A stretch of 64,000 nt of DNA, taken from Xanthomonas sp. XNM01. GTDB lineage: Bacteria; Pseudomonadota; Gammaproteobacteria; Xanthomonadales; Xanthomonadaceae. Both the position numbers and the translations under genes were made by a program. The notes beneath the pieces were generated by a model that was not told where the DNA came from, ran no database searches, and was given only the letters and a program-made list of their open reading frames with translations. Location: assembly GCF_014851915.1 (NCBI RefSeq), contig NZ_JACVAP010000003.1:588737-652736 (forward strand), written 5' to 3'. Shown here in pieces: positions 49,406 through 60,607 of the stretch; position 1 is the first letter of the stretch, and every line of letters starts with the position of its first letter.

Positions 49406-50644
49406 ATGAACGCTTCCGCCGAACTGCTGAAGGAACTGCGCCTGGAGCGCAACAAGGCGCCCGAGCCGCCGTCGCGCCGCGGCCTGTGGATCGTGCTGGG
49501 CGTGGTCGCCGCGCTGCTGGTGCTGGCCGTCGTCGGCTGGGCGCTGCTGGGACGCGATGGCGCGGTCGAGGTGCGGACCGCGCCGACGGTGGCCATCGCC
49601 GGCGGCAGCGCCAGCGCCTCGGTGCTCGACGCCAGCGGCTACGTGGTCGCGCGCCGCATCGCGACGGTCTCGTCCAAGATCACCGGCCGCGTGCAGGAAG
49701 TGCTGATCGAGGAAGGCATGCGGGTCGAGGAAGGCCAGGTGCTGGCGCGGCTGGACCCGATCGATGCCGACGCGCAGCGGACGTTGGCGACCTCGCAGGT
49801 CGCCGCCGCGCGCAGCCAGGCCGACAGCGTGCGCGCCCAGCTGGTCGAGGCCGAGGCCAATGCCCGCCGCATGGGCTCGCTGGTCGACCAGCAGCTGGTC
49901 TCGCGCGCCCAGTACGAGCAGGCCGTGTCGCAGCGCGATGCGCTGCGCGCGCAGGTCTCGGCCGCGCAGCGCAACGCCCAGGTCGCCGGCGACCAGCTGC
50001 GGATCGCCGAGCAGGGCGTGGACAACACCATCGTGCGCGCGCCCTTCGCCGGCATCATCACCGCCAAGGCCGCGCAGCCGGGCGAGATCGTCTCGCCGAT
50101 GGCCACCGGCGGCTTCACCCGCACCGGCATCGGCACCATCGTCGACATGGACTCGCTGGAAGTCGAGGTCGAGGTCGGCGAGGCCTTCATCGGCCGCGTG
50201 CAGCCGAAGATGCCGGTCGAGGTGGTGCTCAACGCCTACCAGGACTGGAAGATCCCGGCCGAGGTGATCGCGATCATCCCCGCCGCCGACCGCGGCAAGG
50301 CCACGGTCAAGGTCCGCATCGCGCTGAAGGAGAAGGACGCGCGTATCGTGCCGGACATGGGTGTGCGGGTCAGCTTCCTGGAAGCGGCGAAGCCGGCAGG
50401 CAGCGACCAGCCCACCGGCGTGCGCGTGCCTGCCGCCGCCATCGTCCAGCGCGACGGAAACGAGATCGCCTTCGTCGTCAGCAGCGACGACACCGTCGCC
50501 CTGCGCACGCTGAAGACCGGCATCGCGATGGGCAGCGACCGCCAGGTCAGCGACGGCCTGTCCGGCGGCGAGACCGTCGTGCTCGATCCGCCCGACACCC
50601 TCAACGACGGCGACAAGGTCCGCATCGCGGACGACGCCAACTGA
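49406..50644 (+). CDS. efflux periplasmic adaptor (MacA/HlyD-like)
   Basis: A 412-residue adaptor. The start MNASAELLKELRLERNK precedes the anchor helix LWIVLGVVAALLVLAVVGWALLG. The lipoyl halves are VQEVLIEEGMRVEEGQVLARLDP and APFAGIITAKAAQPGEIVSP, separated by a coiled-coil hairpin (RTLATSQVAAARSQADSVRAQLVEAEANARRMG). Beta-barrel and membrane-proximal domains follow. It works with the ATPase and two permeases at 51655-54836 as a MacAB-type exporter. A repeat-rich spacer separates them. Confidence 0.9.
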   Translation: MNASAELLKELRLERNKAPEPPSRRGLWIVLGVVAALLVLAVVGWALLGRDGAVEVRTAPTVAIAGGSASASVLDASGYVVARRIATVSSKITGRVQEVLIEEGMRVEEGQVLARLDPIDADAQRTLATSQVAAARSQADSVRAQLVEAEANARRMGSLVDQQLVSRAQYEQAVSQRDALRAQVSAAQRNAQVAGDQLRIAEQGVDNTIVRAPFAGIITAKAAQPGEIVSPMATGGFTRTGIGTIVDMDSLEVEVEVGEAFIGRVQPKMPVEVVLNAYQDWKIPAEVIAIIPAADRGKATVKVRIALKEKDARIVPDMGVRVSFLEAAKPAGSDQPTGVRVPAAAIVQRDGNEIAFVVSSDDTVALRTLKTGIAMGSDRQVSDGLSGGETVVLDPPDTLNDGDKVRIADDAN

Positions 50645-50669
50645 TTCCCGACAGCAGAGGAGTACGCGC

Positions 50670-50966
50670 ATGAACCGCCCGTTCCAGCTGCTCGCCCTGG
50701 CCGCCGTCACCCTGGCCCTGGCAGGCGTCGCCACCTGGTCCACCGCCCTGTCGTTTCCGCTGAGCCTGACCCTGGTCGCCGCCGGCATCCTCGCCAGCGG
50801 CTTCATGCACAGCGCAGGCAAGGTGTCGGCGAATGAAGGCCATGGAGCGGCTGCGCATGCCCGCACCGGCATCGCCCTCGGCGTCCGCCTGATGGTCGGC
50901 ACCGGGGTCCTCGTACTGATGCTGCTGTCGATGCTGTGGTGGATCGGCGGCACCGGCGCTGTCTGA
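50670..50966 (+). CDS. small membrane protein, unknown
   Basis: A 98-residue protein with three helices (LLALAAVTLALAGVATW, FPLSLTLVAAGILASGFMH, LGVRLMVGTGVLVLMLLSMLWWIGG). It is preceded by AGAGGAG, a strong ribosome site, and lies 25 bases after the adaptor gene. No family is recognised. Confidence 0.65.
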   Translation: MNRPFQLLALAAVTLALAGVATWSTALSFPLSLTLVAAGILASGFMHSAGKVSANEGHGAAAHARTGIALGVRLMVGTGVLVLMLLSMLWWIGGTGAV

Positions 50967-51200
50967 CGACCGCTTTCCCGCAGGAAACATCACCCGGTTC
51001 GCGGCAGCTGCTTCCTGTCACACGTACCGCAACATCCGCGCAGTGTCACTGGCCCCATCCGTCCTTCGGGCACCTTCTGTCGCAAAGGCGCCCCACCTCG
51101 CAAACGGAAAAAGGAAACAGATCAAGCAAGCCCCATTCCCTTGATCACGTTCAACCCCGCTGGGCATATACGAGCCCACCTGACCGAAGCGCACATCTCC

Positions 51201-51244
<44 letters not shown>

Positions 51245-51443
51245 CGTGATTCTGATCTTGATGTTGACGGTCTGCGCCTTAAAGCATGCCGAGCATCGCA
51301 GGACGACGGGGCCGAAGAGCTGCCCTTGTCTGAGCGAAGCGAGTTTGGGCAGCGTGCCCCGCCGGCCGAGAAGCGCAGGGCACCGGTGCGTCACCGGCAT
51401 GCGTTCCATGGACCCCTTTTTAGGGGCGGCGCTGACGGTTTTG

Positions 51444-51469
51444 CTTACTTTTGCCAAGACAAAAGTAAG
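51444..51469. repeat. inverted repeat of an intergenic repeat element
   Basis: CTTACTTTTG (51444-51453), a six-base loop and CAAAAGTAAG (51460-51469) give a perfect 10-bp AT-rich hairpin in GC-rich DNA. Similar sequence recurs between genes in Lysobacteraceae genomes, to my recollection; copy number was not checked. Confidence 0.6.
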
Positions 51470-51516
51470 CCGCGCGACAGCGCGGAAGCCGTTGCTCCGA
51501 AGCTCCCGCTTCCGCG

Positions 51517-51546
51517 GTTGCCGTTGCCGTTGCCGTTGCCGTTGCT
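51517..51546. repeat. hexanucleotide array (GTTGCC)4 plus GTTGCT
   Basis: Four GTTGCC units then one GTTGCT. The unit is related to the GCTGTT array 275 bases upstream, being the same hexamer in another register with one change. Confidence 0.85.
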
Positions 51547-51654
51547 CATGCCGTTGAAACCGTCGTCGACCCTGCTCACGGAACCGCCAAAACAACACCC
51601 ACAGCAACCAGCCACCCTGCAGCCGCCAGTCCCCGCCACCCAAGGACCACCTCC

Positions 51655-52344
<690 letters not shown>

Positions 52345-52355
52345 GGGCCGCGGCC

Positions 52356-53513
52356 ATGAAATATTTCTCCCTGATCTGGGCGCAGCTGTTCCGCAGCAAG
52401 ACCCGGACCCTGCTGACCCTGCTGTCGGTGGTCACCGCGTTCCTGCTGTTCGGCATGCTCGATTCGGTGCGTGTGGCCTTCACCTCCGGCGGCAGCGTCG
52501 ATGGCGCCAACCGCCTGATCGTCGCCTCGCGGCTGTCGATCACGCAGAGCCTGCCGATCACCCTGCAGCGCCAGATCGACACCGTGCCCGGCGTGAAGCA
52601 GAGCACCTACGCGATGTGGTTCGGCGGCATCTACCAGGACCAGCGCAACTTCTTCCCCAGCTTCTCGGTGGCGCCGAACTACTTCGACGTCTACACCAAC
52701 TTCGAGATCGCGCCCGAGCAGGTGCGTGCGTTCCAGGACACCCGCACCGGCGCGCTGGTCGGGCAGGCGCTGGCCGACAAGTTCGGCTGGAAGGTCGGCG
52801 ACACGATCCCGATGCAGGCCACGATCTTCCCGCAGAACGGCAGCAACGACTGGCCGCTGAAGCTGGTTGGCACCTTCCGCTCGCGCGACCGCGGTGCCTC
52901 GTCGAACGAGGAGATGTTCATGGTGATGAACTGGGCTTACTTCGACGAGGCCAACGACTACATCAAGAACCAGGTCAGCTTCTTCACCGTGACCCTGGAT
53001 GCCAACGCCAACGCCTCGCGCGCGGCCCAGGCCATCGACGCGCTGTCGCTGAACTCCGACCGCGAGACCAAGACCCAGACCGAATCCGCGTTCCAGCAGG
53101 CCTTCGCCAAGCAGTTCGCCGACATCGGCATGATCGTCACCTCGATCATGGGCGCGGTGTTCTTCACACTGCTGCTGCTCACCGGCAACACGATGGCGCA
53201 GGCCATCCGCGAGCGGGTGCCGGAACTGGCCACGCTGAAGACGCTGGGCTTCAAGGACGGCACGATGCTGACCCTGGTGCTGGTGGAATCGGTGCTGCTG
53301 GTCGGGCTGGGCGGGTTGATCGGCCTGGGCCTGGCACGCGTGCTGCTGCCGGTGCTGGCGAGCAAGGCGCAGGGCCTGCTGCCGCCGACCATCCCGCTGC
53401 AGACCTGGCTGATCGGGCTGGGCCTGATCGTGCTGATCGGCCTGGTGGTGGGCGTGCTGCCGGCGCTGCGCGCCAAGCGGCTGAAGATCGTCGATGCACT
53501 GGCCGGCCGATAA
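52356..53513 (+). CDS. ABC transporter permease, FtsX/MacB type (first)
   Basis: A 385-residue permease: an N-terminal helix (TLLTLLSVVTAFLLFGMLDSV), a periplasmic core (about 50-260) and three C-terminal helices (ADIGMIVTSIMGAVFFTLLLLTGNTM, LVLVESVLLVGLGGLIGLGLARVLLPV, WLIGLGLIVLIGLVVGVLPALRA). It pairs with the next permease as a heterodimer. Confidence 0.92.
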   Translation: MKYFSLIWAQLFRSKTRTLLTLLSVVTAFLLFGMLDSVRVAFTSGGSVDGANRLIVASRLSITQSLPITLQRQIDTVPGVKQSTYAMWFGGIYQDQRNFFPSFSVAPNYFDVYTNFEIAPEQVRAFQDTRTGALVGQALADKFGWKVGDTIPMQATIFPQNGSNDWPLKLVGTFRSRDRGASSNEEMFMVMNWAYFDEANDYIKNQVSFFTVTLDANANASRAAQAIDALSLNSDRETKTQTESAFQQAFAKQFADIGMIVTSIMGAVFFTLLLLTGNTMAQAIRERVPELATLKTLGFKDGTMLTLVLVESVLLVGLGGLIGLGLARVLLPVLASKAQGLLPPTIPLQTWLIGLGLIVLIGLVVGVLPALRAKRLKIVDALAGR

Positions 53514-53525
53514 GGGGACGACATC

Positions 53526-54836
53526 ATGAACAAGCAATGGATGTGGACGCTGCTGTCGGTCGTGCTGCTGGCCGTCGGCCTCGGCGTGTGGATCGCCCTG
53601 CCCTGGTACGGCGTCGCCGCGGCCGCGGTGCTGCTGGTGCTGTGGCTGCTGCTGACCCGTAACGGCCGGCTCGCGCTGGCCGCCACCCGGATCGGCGTGG
53701 CCAGCCTGCCGCAGCGCTGGGGCGCCTCGTCGGTGATCGTGGTCGGCATCGCCGGCGTGGTCGGCGTGCTGGTGGCGATGCTGGCGATGGGCCGCGGCTT
53801 CCAGGCCACGCTGGAAAGCACTGGCGACGACACCGTCGCCATCGTGCTGCGCGGCGGCTCGCAGGCCGAAACCAACTCGGTGATCATGCGCGACCAGGTG
53901 CCGCTGATCGGCACCCTGGCCGGTGTCGCCCGCGATGCGGCCGGCCAGCCGCTGCTGTCGGCCGAGCTGTCGCAGGTGATCAACCTGGTGTCCAAGTCCG
54001 ATGGCACCGACGTCAACGCGCAGTTCCGCGGTCTTGGCGACCAGGGCTGGGCGGTGCGCGAAAAGGTGAAGATCATCGAAGGCCGCCGCTTCGAGAGCGG
54101 CAAGCGCGAGATCGTCGCCGGCCGCGGCGCGCAGGGCCAGTTCCGCGACCTGGAGGTGGGCAAGCCGCTGCGGATCGGCAACCAGGAGTGGACCGTGGTC
54201 GGCATCTTCGCCAGCGGCGACGCCAACGAGTCCGAGCTGTGGACCGACGTGCAGACCCTGTCGTCCACCTACAACCGCAGCGCCTACCAGTCGGTGCTGG
54301 TACGCACCGAGGGCACGGATGGCATGGCGAAGCTGAAGGCGGCGATGGATGCCGACCAGCGCCTGAAGCTGGATGTGGAAAGCACCCGCGACTACTACCG
54401 CAAGCAGGGCGGCGGACTGAACACGCTGCTGTCGATCCTGGGCACGGTGATTGGCGGGATCATGGCCGTCGGTGCGGTGTTCGGCGCGCTCAACACCATG
54501 TACGCGGCGGTGGCCACCCGCGCCCGCGAAATCGCGACGATGCGCGCGATCGGCTTCCGCAGCCTGCCGGTGGTGACCGCGGTGATGCTGGAGACGATGC
54601 TGCTGGCCCTGCTCGGCGGCGTGCTGGGCGGCCTGCTCGCCTGGGCGATCTTCAGCGGCTACAGCGTGTCGACGATCGGCAGCAACTTCAGCGCCGTGGT
54701 GTTCCAGTTCAAGGTCTCGCCCGACCTGCTGTGGATGGGCCTGAAGTGGGCGCTGGGCATCGGCTTGGTCGGTGGGTTGTTCCCGGCGCTGCGGGCGGCG
54801 CGGTTGCCGATCACGGTGGCGCTGCGCGAGGTCTGA
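53526..54836 (+). CDS. ABC transporter permease, FtsX/MacB type (second)
   Basis: A 436-residue permease with two extra N-terminal helices (WTLLSVVLLAVGLGVWIALPW, VAAAAVLLVLWLLLTRNG), then GIAGVVGVLVAMLAMGRGF. A periplasmic core domain and the FtsX helices (LLSILGTVIGGIMAVGAVFGALNTMYAAVATRAREIATMRAIG) follow. It completes the exporter. The substrate is unknown. Confidence 0.92.
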   Translation: MNKQWMWTLLSVVLLAVGLGVWIALPWYGVAAAAVLLVLWLLLTRNGRLALAATRIGVASLPQRWGASSVIVVGIAGVVGVLVAMLAMGRGFQATLESTGDDTVAIVLRGGSQAETNSVIMRDQVPLIGTLAGVARDAAGQPLLSAELSQVINLVSKSDGTDVNAQFRGLGDQGWAVREKVKIIEGRRFESGKREIVAGRGAQGQFRDLEVGKPLRIGNQEWTVVGIFASGDANESELWTDVQTLSSTYNRSAYQSVLVRTEGTDGMAKLKAAMDADQRLKLDVESTRDYYRKQGGGLNTLLSILGTVIGGIMAVGAVFGALNTMYAAVATRAREIATMRAIGFRSLPVVTAVMLETMLLALLGGVLGGLLAWAIFSGYSVSTIGSNFSAVVFQFKVSPDLLWMGLKWALGIGLVGGLFPALRAARLPITVALREV

Positions 54837-55041
54837 TCCTCCGGCGGCGAAGCCCTCCATCGGCTTCGTCGCAACCGCCGATGAACGGAGGCGCCGACGC
54901 TGCACGCGCCAGTCGCTACCTGGCGCACCGGCGCGCGTCGCGCCGGAACGCCCACGCAGCCAAAAGCGGCGCGGGATTCCGGCGCCGGCCGACATGCCGG
55001 TCCCGGGCCACGGGCGATGCCGCCCACCGGCTTTCCGCACG

Positions 55042-55059
55042 CTGTCATCGCTTCGTCAT
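55042..55059 (+). promoter_or_regulatory. Pho-box-like direct repeat before the hydrolase
   Basis: CTGTCAT at 55042 and TCGTCAT at 55053 are spaced by 11 bases, the period of PhoB half-sites. It lies 70 bases before the start. Short match by eye only. Confidence 0.25.
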
Positions 55060-55127
55060 CGAACTGCGGTAGAAGCCGCCCCGGCGACAACCTAGGCTGC
55101 GCGCATCCGCTTCCCCACGCCATTGCC

Positions 55128-56297
55128 ATGTCCGCAGCCGTCTTCCGGCCGCGATCGCTGGCGGCACGGCTGTCCCTGTTCGCCTGTGCCTGCCTGCTGC
55201 TCGCCGGCTTCGCCCTCCCCGATCCCGCCATCGCGCTCGGCGCGCGTCTGGTCGCGCCCGGTGGTGCGTCCCCGCTGCTGCCGCAGGCGCGGATCGACGC
55301 GCTCATCGCGACCCTGCCCACCCGCAGCGGCCGCATCGACACGCCCGACGGCGTGCCGGTGTTCTGGCGTGCGCTCGATCCGGGCGACTACCGCATGCGC
55401 TACAGCTACCGCGGCCTGCGCGGCAACGAAGACAGCGGCATGGATTTCAGCCTGGCACTGGACGCACCACAGGCGCGCAGCGATGCGCCGCCGCGCGGCA
55501 CCGTGGTACTGCTGCACGGCTGGATGATGGATGGCGGCTCGCTGCTGCCGTGGGCGGTGGAACTGGCCGGCCAGGGCTACCGCACGATCAGCCTGGACCT
55601 GCGCAACCATGGCCGCTCGGGCAAAGGCCTGTCCGGCTACGGCACGCGCGAGGCCGACGACGTGGTCGCGGTGCTGCGTGCACTGCGCGAACGCGGCGAA
55701 GTGACCGGGCCGCTGCATGTGCTCGGCGTGTCCTATGGCGCGGCCACCGCGATCTTCGCCGCCCGCGACCTGGGCATGGAGCTGGGTGGCGTGGTGGCGA
55801 TGGAATCCTTCGACAACGCCGGCGGCGCGATCCGCGACATGGTCCCGCACATGCTGAGCCGGCAACCGCACGATCTGGCCGGCTGGCTGTCCGTGCAGTG
55901 GCTGCGCTGGCGCTTCGACGCAGGCTCGCTGGACACCGCCATCGCCGAAGCCGACCGCCGGCTGGGCATCGACCTGGACCGCGTCGACGTCGGCGCCGCA
56001 CTCGCCCACGCACCGGCCTGTGTGCTGCTGGTGCACGGCCGCGACGACGCGCATGTGCCGGTCGCACATGGCCGCGCCCTGGCCGCCGCCGCGCCGCGCG
56101 CGCGCTACCTGGAACTGGCCGGCGAAGACCACCTGAGCCTGCCGATGCGCCTGGACCGGCTCGGCCCTACCGTCGGCGACTGGTTCGCACGCACCGCCGT
56201 CACCGATGGCGAGGCCTGCCCGCAGCCCATAGCAGTGCGCGACAGTGGAACCGCGGACTCCGGTCAGCTGCAGTCTGCGGCTGCAAGCGCAGGCTGA
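55128..56297 (+). CDS. alpha/beta hydrolase, C-terminus possibly altered by an IS
   Basis: A 389-residue protein with a signal or anchor (LSLFACACLLLAGFALPDPAIALG). Oxyanion region is VVLLHGWMMDGG (H130), nucleophile S202 in LGVSYGAA, acid in VHGRDDAHVP and catalytic histidine in AGEDHLSLP. The last 20 or so residues (DSGTADSGQLQSAAASAG) overlap an antisense IS3 OrfA remnant that starts at 56264, so the native end may have been replaced. It is the last core-genome gene before the cassette/IS region. Confidence 0.85.
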   Translation: MSAAVFRPRSLAARLSLFACACLLLAGFALPDPAIALGARLVAPGGASPLLPQARIDALIATLPTRSGRIDTPDGVPVFWRALDPGDYRMRYSYRGLRGNEDSGMDFSLALDAPQARSDAPPRGTVVLLHGWMMDGGSLLPWAVELAGQGYRTISLDLRNHGRSGKGLSGYGTREADDVVAVLRALRERGEVTGPLHVLGVSYGAATAIFAARDLGMELGGVVAMESFDNAGGAIRDMVPHMLSRQPHDLAGWLSVQWLRWRFDAGSLDTAIAEADRRLGIDLDRVDVGAALAHAPACVLLVHGRDDAHVPVAHGRALAAAAPRARYLELAGEDHLSLPMRLDRLGPTVGDWFARTAVTDGEACPQPIAVRDSGTADSGQLQSAAASAG

Positions 56298-56527
56298 CAG
56301 GGCTTGCACCTGATCTTGGCTGCAACGGCCTCGTTGACCTCGGCGGCCTTGCTCATAATCTCACCCTCGCGCACCAGCCTGCGCCAACGAGACAACATGA
56401 AGGGATGGATGTAAAGCGACGCCGCGACATCGGGCACAGGGGCGCCTGGAAGCTGGCTCAGGCGCACGGCGGTGGCCTTGAAATGATCGCTGTAGCGATA
56501 GGTCGTATGTGGACCCGGTGCTGGCAT
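56264..56527 (-). pseudogene. IS3-family OrfA 5' fragment
   Basis: Translation from ATG 56527 gives TTYRYSDHFKATAVRLSQLPGAPVPDVAASLYIHPFMLSRWRRLVREGEI, the helix-turn-helix of an IS3-type OrfA. Similarity fades after about 60 residues and no OrfB follows. The element was truncated against the hydrolase gene. Confidence 0.75.
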
Positions 56528-56569
56528 GGTGACACTCCTGATCGTCAGGTCAGGGTATCCACAAAAGCG

Positions 56570-56608
56570 AAGGAACTACCGCCCCGGTTTAAATGAATTT
56601 TTAGCCTT
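56570..56608 (-). other. left half of an attC site after the OLD-type gene
   Basis: On the minus strand the OLD stop codon lies in GGCTAAAAATTCATTTAAACCG. It lines up with the left arm of aadA-type attC sites (GTCTAACAATTCATTCAAGCCG) with few differences. The right half is missing, replaced by the IS3 fragment. Stop codons overlapping the attC arm are usual in gene cassettes. Confidence 0.55.
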
Positions 56609-58319
56609 GGGTCTTGACGACGTCACATACAAAGTTACGCGCGTCGGCGAGCTCTGGATCACGGGCAAGGTCCTTCTGGATGACCTCGGCAACCCAGGAC
56701 GGACCATGATCAGGCACGGTCCTATCAAAGCCCTCAAGCTCACCAACCTCTACAACGTGAATGTGGCTGTTTTTGAGACGAGACAGAAGACGTCTAATTG
56801 CTTGTGATGCATCACCGGGCGGTACGTACGAGATTCCCGCTGTCTTGGCATTAGCCCAAGCTGTCGTAAGTTTAAGAATGCTTGTGATTCTTGCCTTTGC
56901 GGCCTTCGGAAATATCGTAGCGGACTCCGCATCAAGAACTGCGTCTATTTCCGCCTTTACCTCCGCTGTCGTCCGATCGGGTCGCTTGCTGTCAATTGCA
57001 TATTTTACTATTCTCCAATCTCGCTCAACCTCTTCCCATGGGCAATTCAGCGACTCACAAATGGTCCGTAATGGATACTCTTCAGAAAGAATGTCAAAGT
57101 CGCAGATCGCCTTGACTGGAACTCCAACCTTGACCAAAGCCCTGAGAACTACAGGCATTCTCGCCTTGCCTCCACAATGTACGAAATGCAGATCTATCTT
57201 TTTCTCGCTCTGATCTGTTACGGCATCAGCAATGGCTGAGTAGAAGCTGCAATCTGAATCTGACTCACAGACAATCACGCATTCGTGAAATAGCCCATCT
57301 AAGATGTTGCTGTGCTTCAGGAGCGAGTCGCTCCACAATTCTTGAATATCCGGATTGCTGAGTACTTTGACGTGATTTACGCCCCCGTTACGCTCAATCC
57401 TGATAACACGAACACGCTCATTATTTGAGGAAAGTATGCCCTTCAGTGCGTCGCTACTGTGCGTCGCAATAAATGTTTGACGATTACTGTTCGTAGCTGT
57501 TGTTATTAAGTGACCAAGTAATCTCGCCTGAGGCGGATGGAGAAATGCTTCTGGTTCATCTATCAGCAATATGGTTTCTTTTCCGACCGATGCCGCAAGC
57601 AAAACGCTTGCAAAGCTCCTCATTCCATCTCCCTGCTCGTGCAGCTTCGGGAGCATCTCCAGCCTTTTCAAAAACGTTAAACTCACCCGATCTTCTCCCG
57701 CTGCGGGAATCGGCCTCTCTCCAACGTATAGAGGGTACTTTCCGCCTGCGTTCCTATGTACGACCAAATCCATTCCGAACGCTCTCTTGAACGCATCGCT
57801 GAGCTGCATTTCGCGAGCGTCGTCTCGCGCCAGGTAGTGAATGGGATGGCTAGGGTTCTCCGAAGTGAGCTGGATAGCCGGAGCAGGATTTGATGTAGTC
57901 AGTCTTTGTTCGCCCCCCAAATGAAGGAGGAACCATCTTGATAGGTTGTTATGAACGCTGTTAGACAGATTGGTCCAGCTGTTAATTGCATCGCTTCGGT
58001 GTAGCCCGTGCCCCATGGCCTGATAGATGGGGTTACCCTGATTTTTGTCAATTTGCTGTACGGCCCAGCTCGTAATCCATGCTTCAAATTCTTCTGGGCT
58101 CCCCTTTGATTTGTAAGTCAGCTCAGCAATTACGGGACTCTTATTTGTTTTATTTTCAAACTTAGTTTTAATCCCTCGAAGAGTCGCACTCTTGCCGGAA
58201 TTATTTGGACCGACAATAACGGTGATATCATCAGGATCGAAATCAACTTGCGTTCCGTCGCTAAAGGTGACGGACGAGATCCATACACGAGCGGCATTGT
58301 CATTAATTGGTTGCGACAC
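56601..58319 (-). CDS. OLD-like AAA ATPase with TOPRIM nuclease domain
   Basis: A 572-residue protein starting at GTG 58319 behind GGGAGA; upstream in-frame codons lie inside the IS110 end and are excluded. Walker A is IVGPNNSGKS (about 35-44), followed by the long coiled region, Walker B TILLIDEPEAFLHPP (251-257) and H-loop IATHSSDAL. The TOPRIM domain has VIVCESDSD (E352) and AICDFDIL (D407, D409). Overcoming-lysogenization-defect nucleases of this build defend against phage. No GajB-type helicase follows. Base composition is far lower in GC than the flanks. It reads as an integron cassette. Confidence 0.85.
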   Translation of the reverse strand: MSQPINDNAARVWISSVTFSDGTQVDFDPDDITVIVGPNNSGKSATLRGIKTKFENKTNKSPVIAELTYKSKGSPEEFEAWITSWAVQQIDKNQGNPIYQAMGHGLHRSDAINSWTNLSNSVHNNLSRWFLLHLGGEQRLTTSNPAPAIQLTSENPSHPIHYLARDDAREMQLSDAFKRAFGMDLVVHRNAGGKYPLYVGERPIPAAGEDRVSLTFLKRLEMLPKLHEQGDGMRSFASVLLAASVGKETILLIDEPEAFLHPPQARLLGHLITTATNSNRQTFIATHSSDALKGILSSNNERVRVIRIERNGGVNHVKVLSNPDIQELWSDSLLKHSNILDGLFHECVIVCESDSDCSFYSAIADAVTDQSEKKIDLHFVHCGGKARMPVVLRALVKVGVPVKAICDFDILSEEYPLRTICESLNCPWEEVERDWRIVKYAIDSKRPDRTTAEVKAEIDAVLDAESATIFPKAAKARITSILKLTTAWANAKTAGISYVPPGDASQAIRRLLSRLKNSHIHVVEVGELEGFDRTVPDHGPSWVAEVIQKDLARDPELADARNFVCDVVKTQG

Positions 58320-58332
58320 AATGTCTCCCAAG

Positions 58333-58342
58333 GCTAACGCCT
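58333..58342 (-). other. attC right core interrupted by IS110 copy 1
   Basis: On the minus strand AGGCGTTAGCC immediately precedes the OLD gene: a core-site heptamer GTTAGCC close to GTTRRRY. Joining it to 59497-59535 across the IS restores CTAACGCCTGAATTAAGCCG, close to aadA-type attC (reverse complement). Confidence 0.65.
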
Positions 58343-58379
58343 TATTTCTTCCAGTTTCCCTACTGTAGGCGCCGAGAGC

Positions 58380-59472
<1,093 letters not shown>

Positions 59473-59496
59473 AAGCGACTCTGATCAAGATAGTTG

Positions 59497-59531
59497 CTGA
59501 ATTAAGCCGCGCCGCGAAGCGGCGTCGGCCT
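59497..59531 (-). other. attC hairpin (left/central part) next to IS110 copy 1
   Basis: Minus strand GCCGACGCCGCTTCGCGGCG followed by CGGCTTAATTCAG. This is the central stem and L' arm of aadA-type attC sites, nearly base for base. Its right core is displaced to 58333-58342 by the IS. Its far left arm is replaced by an IS3 fragment. Confidence 0.75.
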
Positions 59532-59638
59532 GCTTGATGAACCCGATGATCTGCTCGGTCGTGAAGCAACTCGTTTTCATGCCCGCCCTCTTAGTTTACG
59601 GACTTTACAGCGTAGCCTGATACGGCTCAGTGGGGTCA
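59531..59638 (-). mobile_element. IS3-family left-end fragment with OrfA start
   Basis: Minus strand from 59638: TGACCCCACTGAGCC terminal repeat, then ATG 59580 encoding MKTSCFTTEQIIGFIKQA, the opening of IS407-type OrfA proteins. It runs directly into the attC stem at GCCGACGCC, so the rest was lost by deletion or recombination at a short shared sequence. Confidence 0.65.
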
Positions 59639-59741
59639 CGTCAAGCGCTCAACACGAGCGTATATACGACTGCCACCGCATCGCTTCATCAGAACAAAAG
59701 ATTACGCTTCCTACTTGATCAGTGATTTCATATATGAATTG

Positions 59742-60014
59742 CTAGCGCTCAACCCGCTCAACATCGCCAAAATCATTGATAAGGATGCCAATCGTTGAGT
59801 AGAACTCACCATGTGGCTCGAGTTCTGGTCTATTGGGTGCGGGGCCGTGTGCTGCCTCTACGCCAGCAGCAACGCCGTCCCAATACTCATCAAAGAGCCT
59901 TCTTGCTAGATCCGCGTCGATCTTGTCATTGCTAAGGAGGTCAGCAAGACCCTTTGCCTCCAGATCAAGCGCTTTTTTAATCCGATCTTCGATCTTATTT
60001 TTTGAGTTGAACAT
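59742..60014 (-). CDS. unknown 90-residue cassette protein
   Basis: Starts at ATG 60014 behind GGAGGGG, an excellent ribosome site. The sequence begins MFNSKNKIEDRIKKALDLEAKGLADLLSND, is charged and helical, then DADLARRLFDEYWDGVAAGVEAAHG, and ends EFYSTIGILINDFGDVERVER. No signal, membrane or known motif. GC content is low. The start lies 20 bases after the attC core fragment at 60033-60043, the layout of a gene cassette. It could be an immunity, antitoxin or defence protein; nothing in it decides. Confidence 0.7.
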   Translation of the reverse strand: MFNSKNKIEDRIKKALDLEAKGLADLLSNDKIDADLARRLFDEYWDGVAAGVEAAHGPAPNRPELEPHGEFYSTIGILINDFGDVERVER

Positions 60015-60032
60015 AGAACCCCTCCATTTGAG

Positions 60033-60043
60033 CGCCAACGCCT
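60033..60043 (-). other. attC right core interrupted by IS110 copy 2
   Basis: Minus strand AGGCGTTGGCG, aligned with AGGCGTTAGCC at copy 1. It sits directly between IS110 copy 2 and the 90-residue gene. The other attC half is not found, lost with the right end of the IS. Confidence 0.55.
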
Positions 60044-60560
<517 letters not shown>

Positions 60561-60607
60561 TGACCCAGTGATTTCCTGCCCAGGTGTTACGTTGAGAGGG
60601 AGACACC

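Noticed and set aside
56601..58319. Gabija (GajA) system
   Set aside because: The ATPase-TOPRIM layout is similar, but no UvrD-like GajB gene follows; downstream is an IS3 fragment. Called solitary OLD-type instead.
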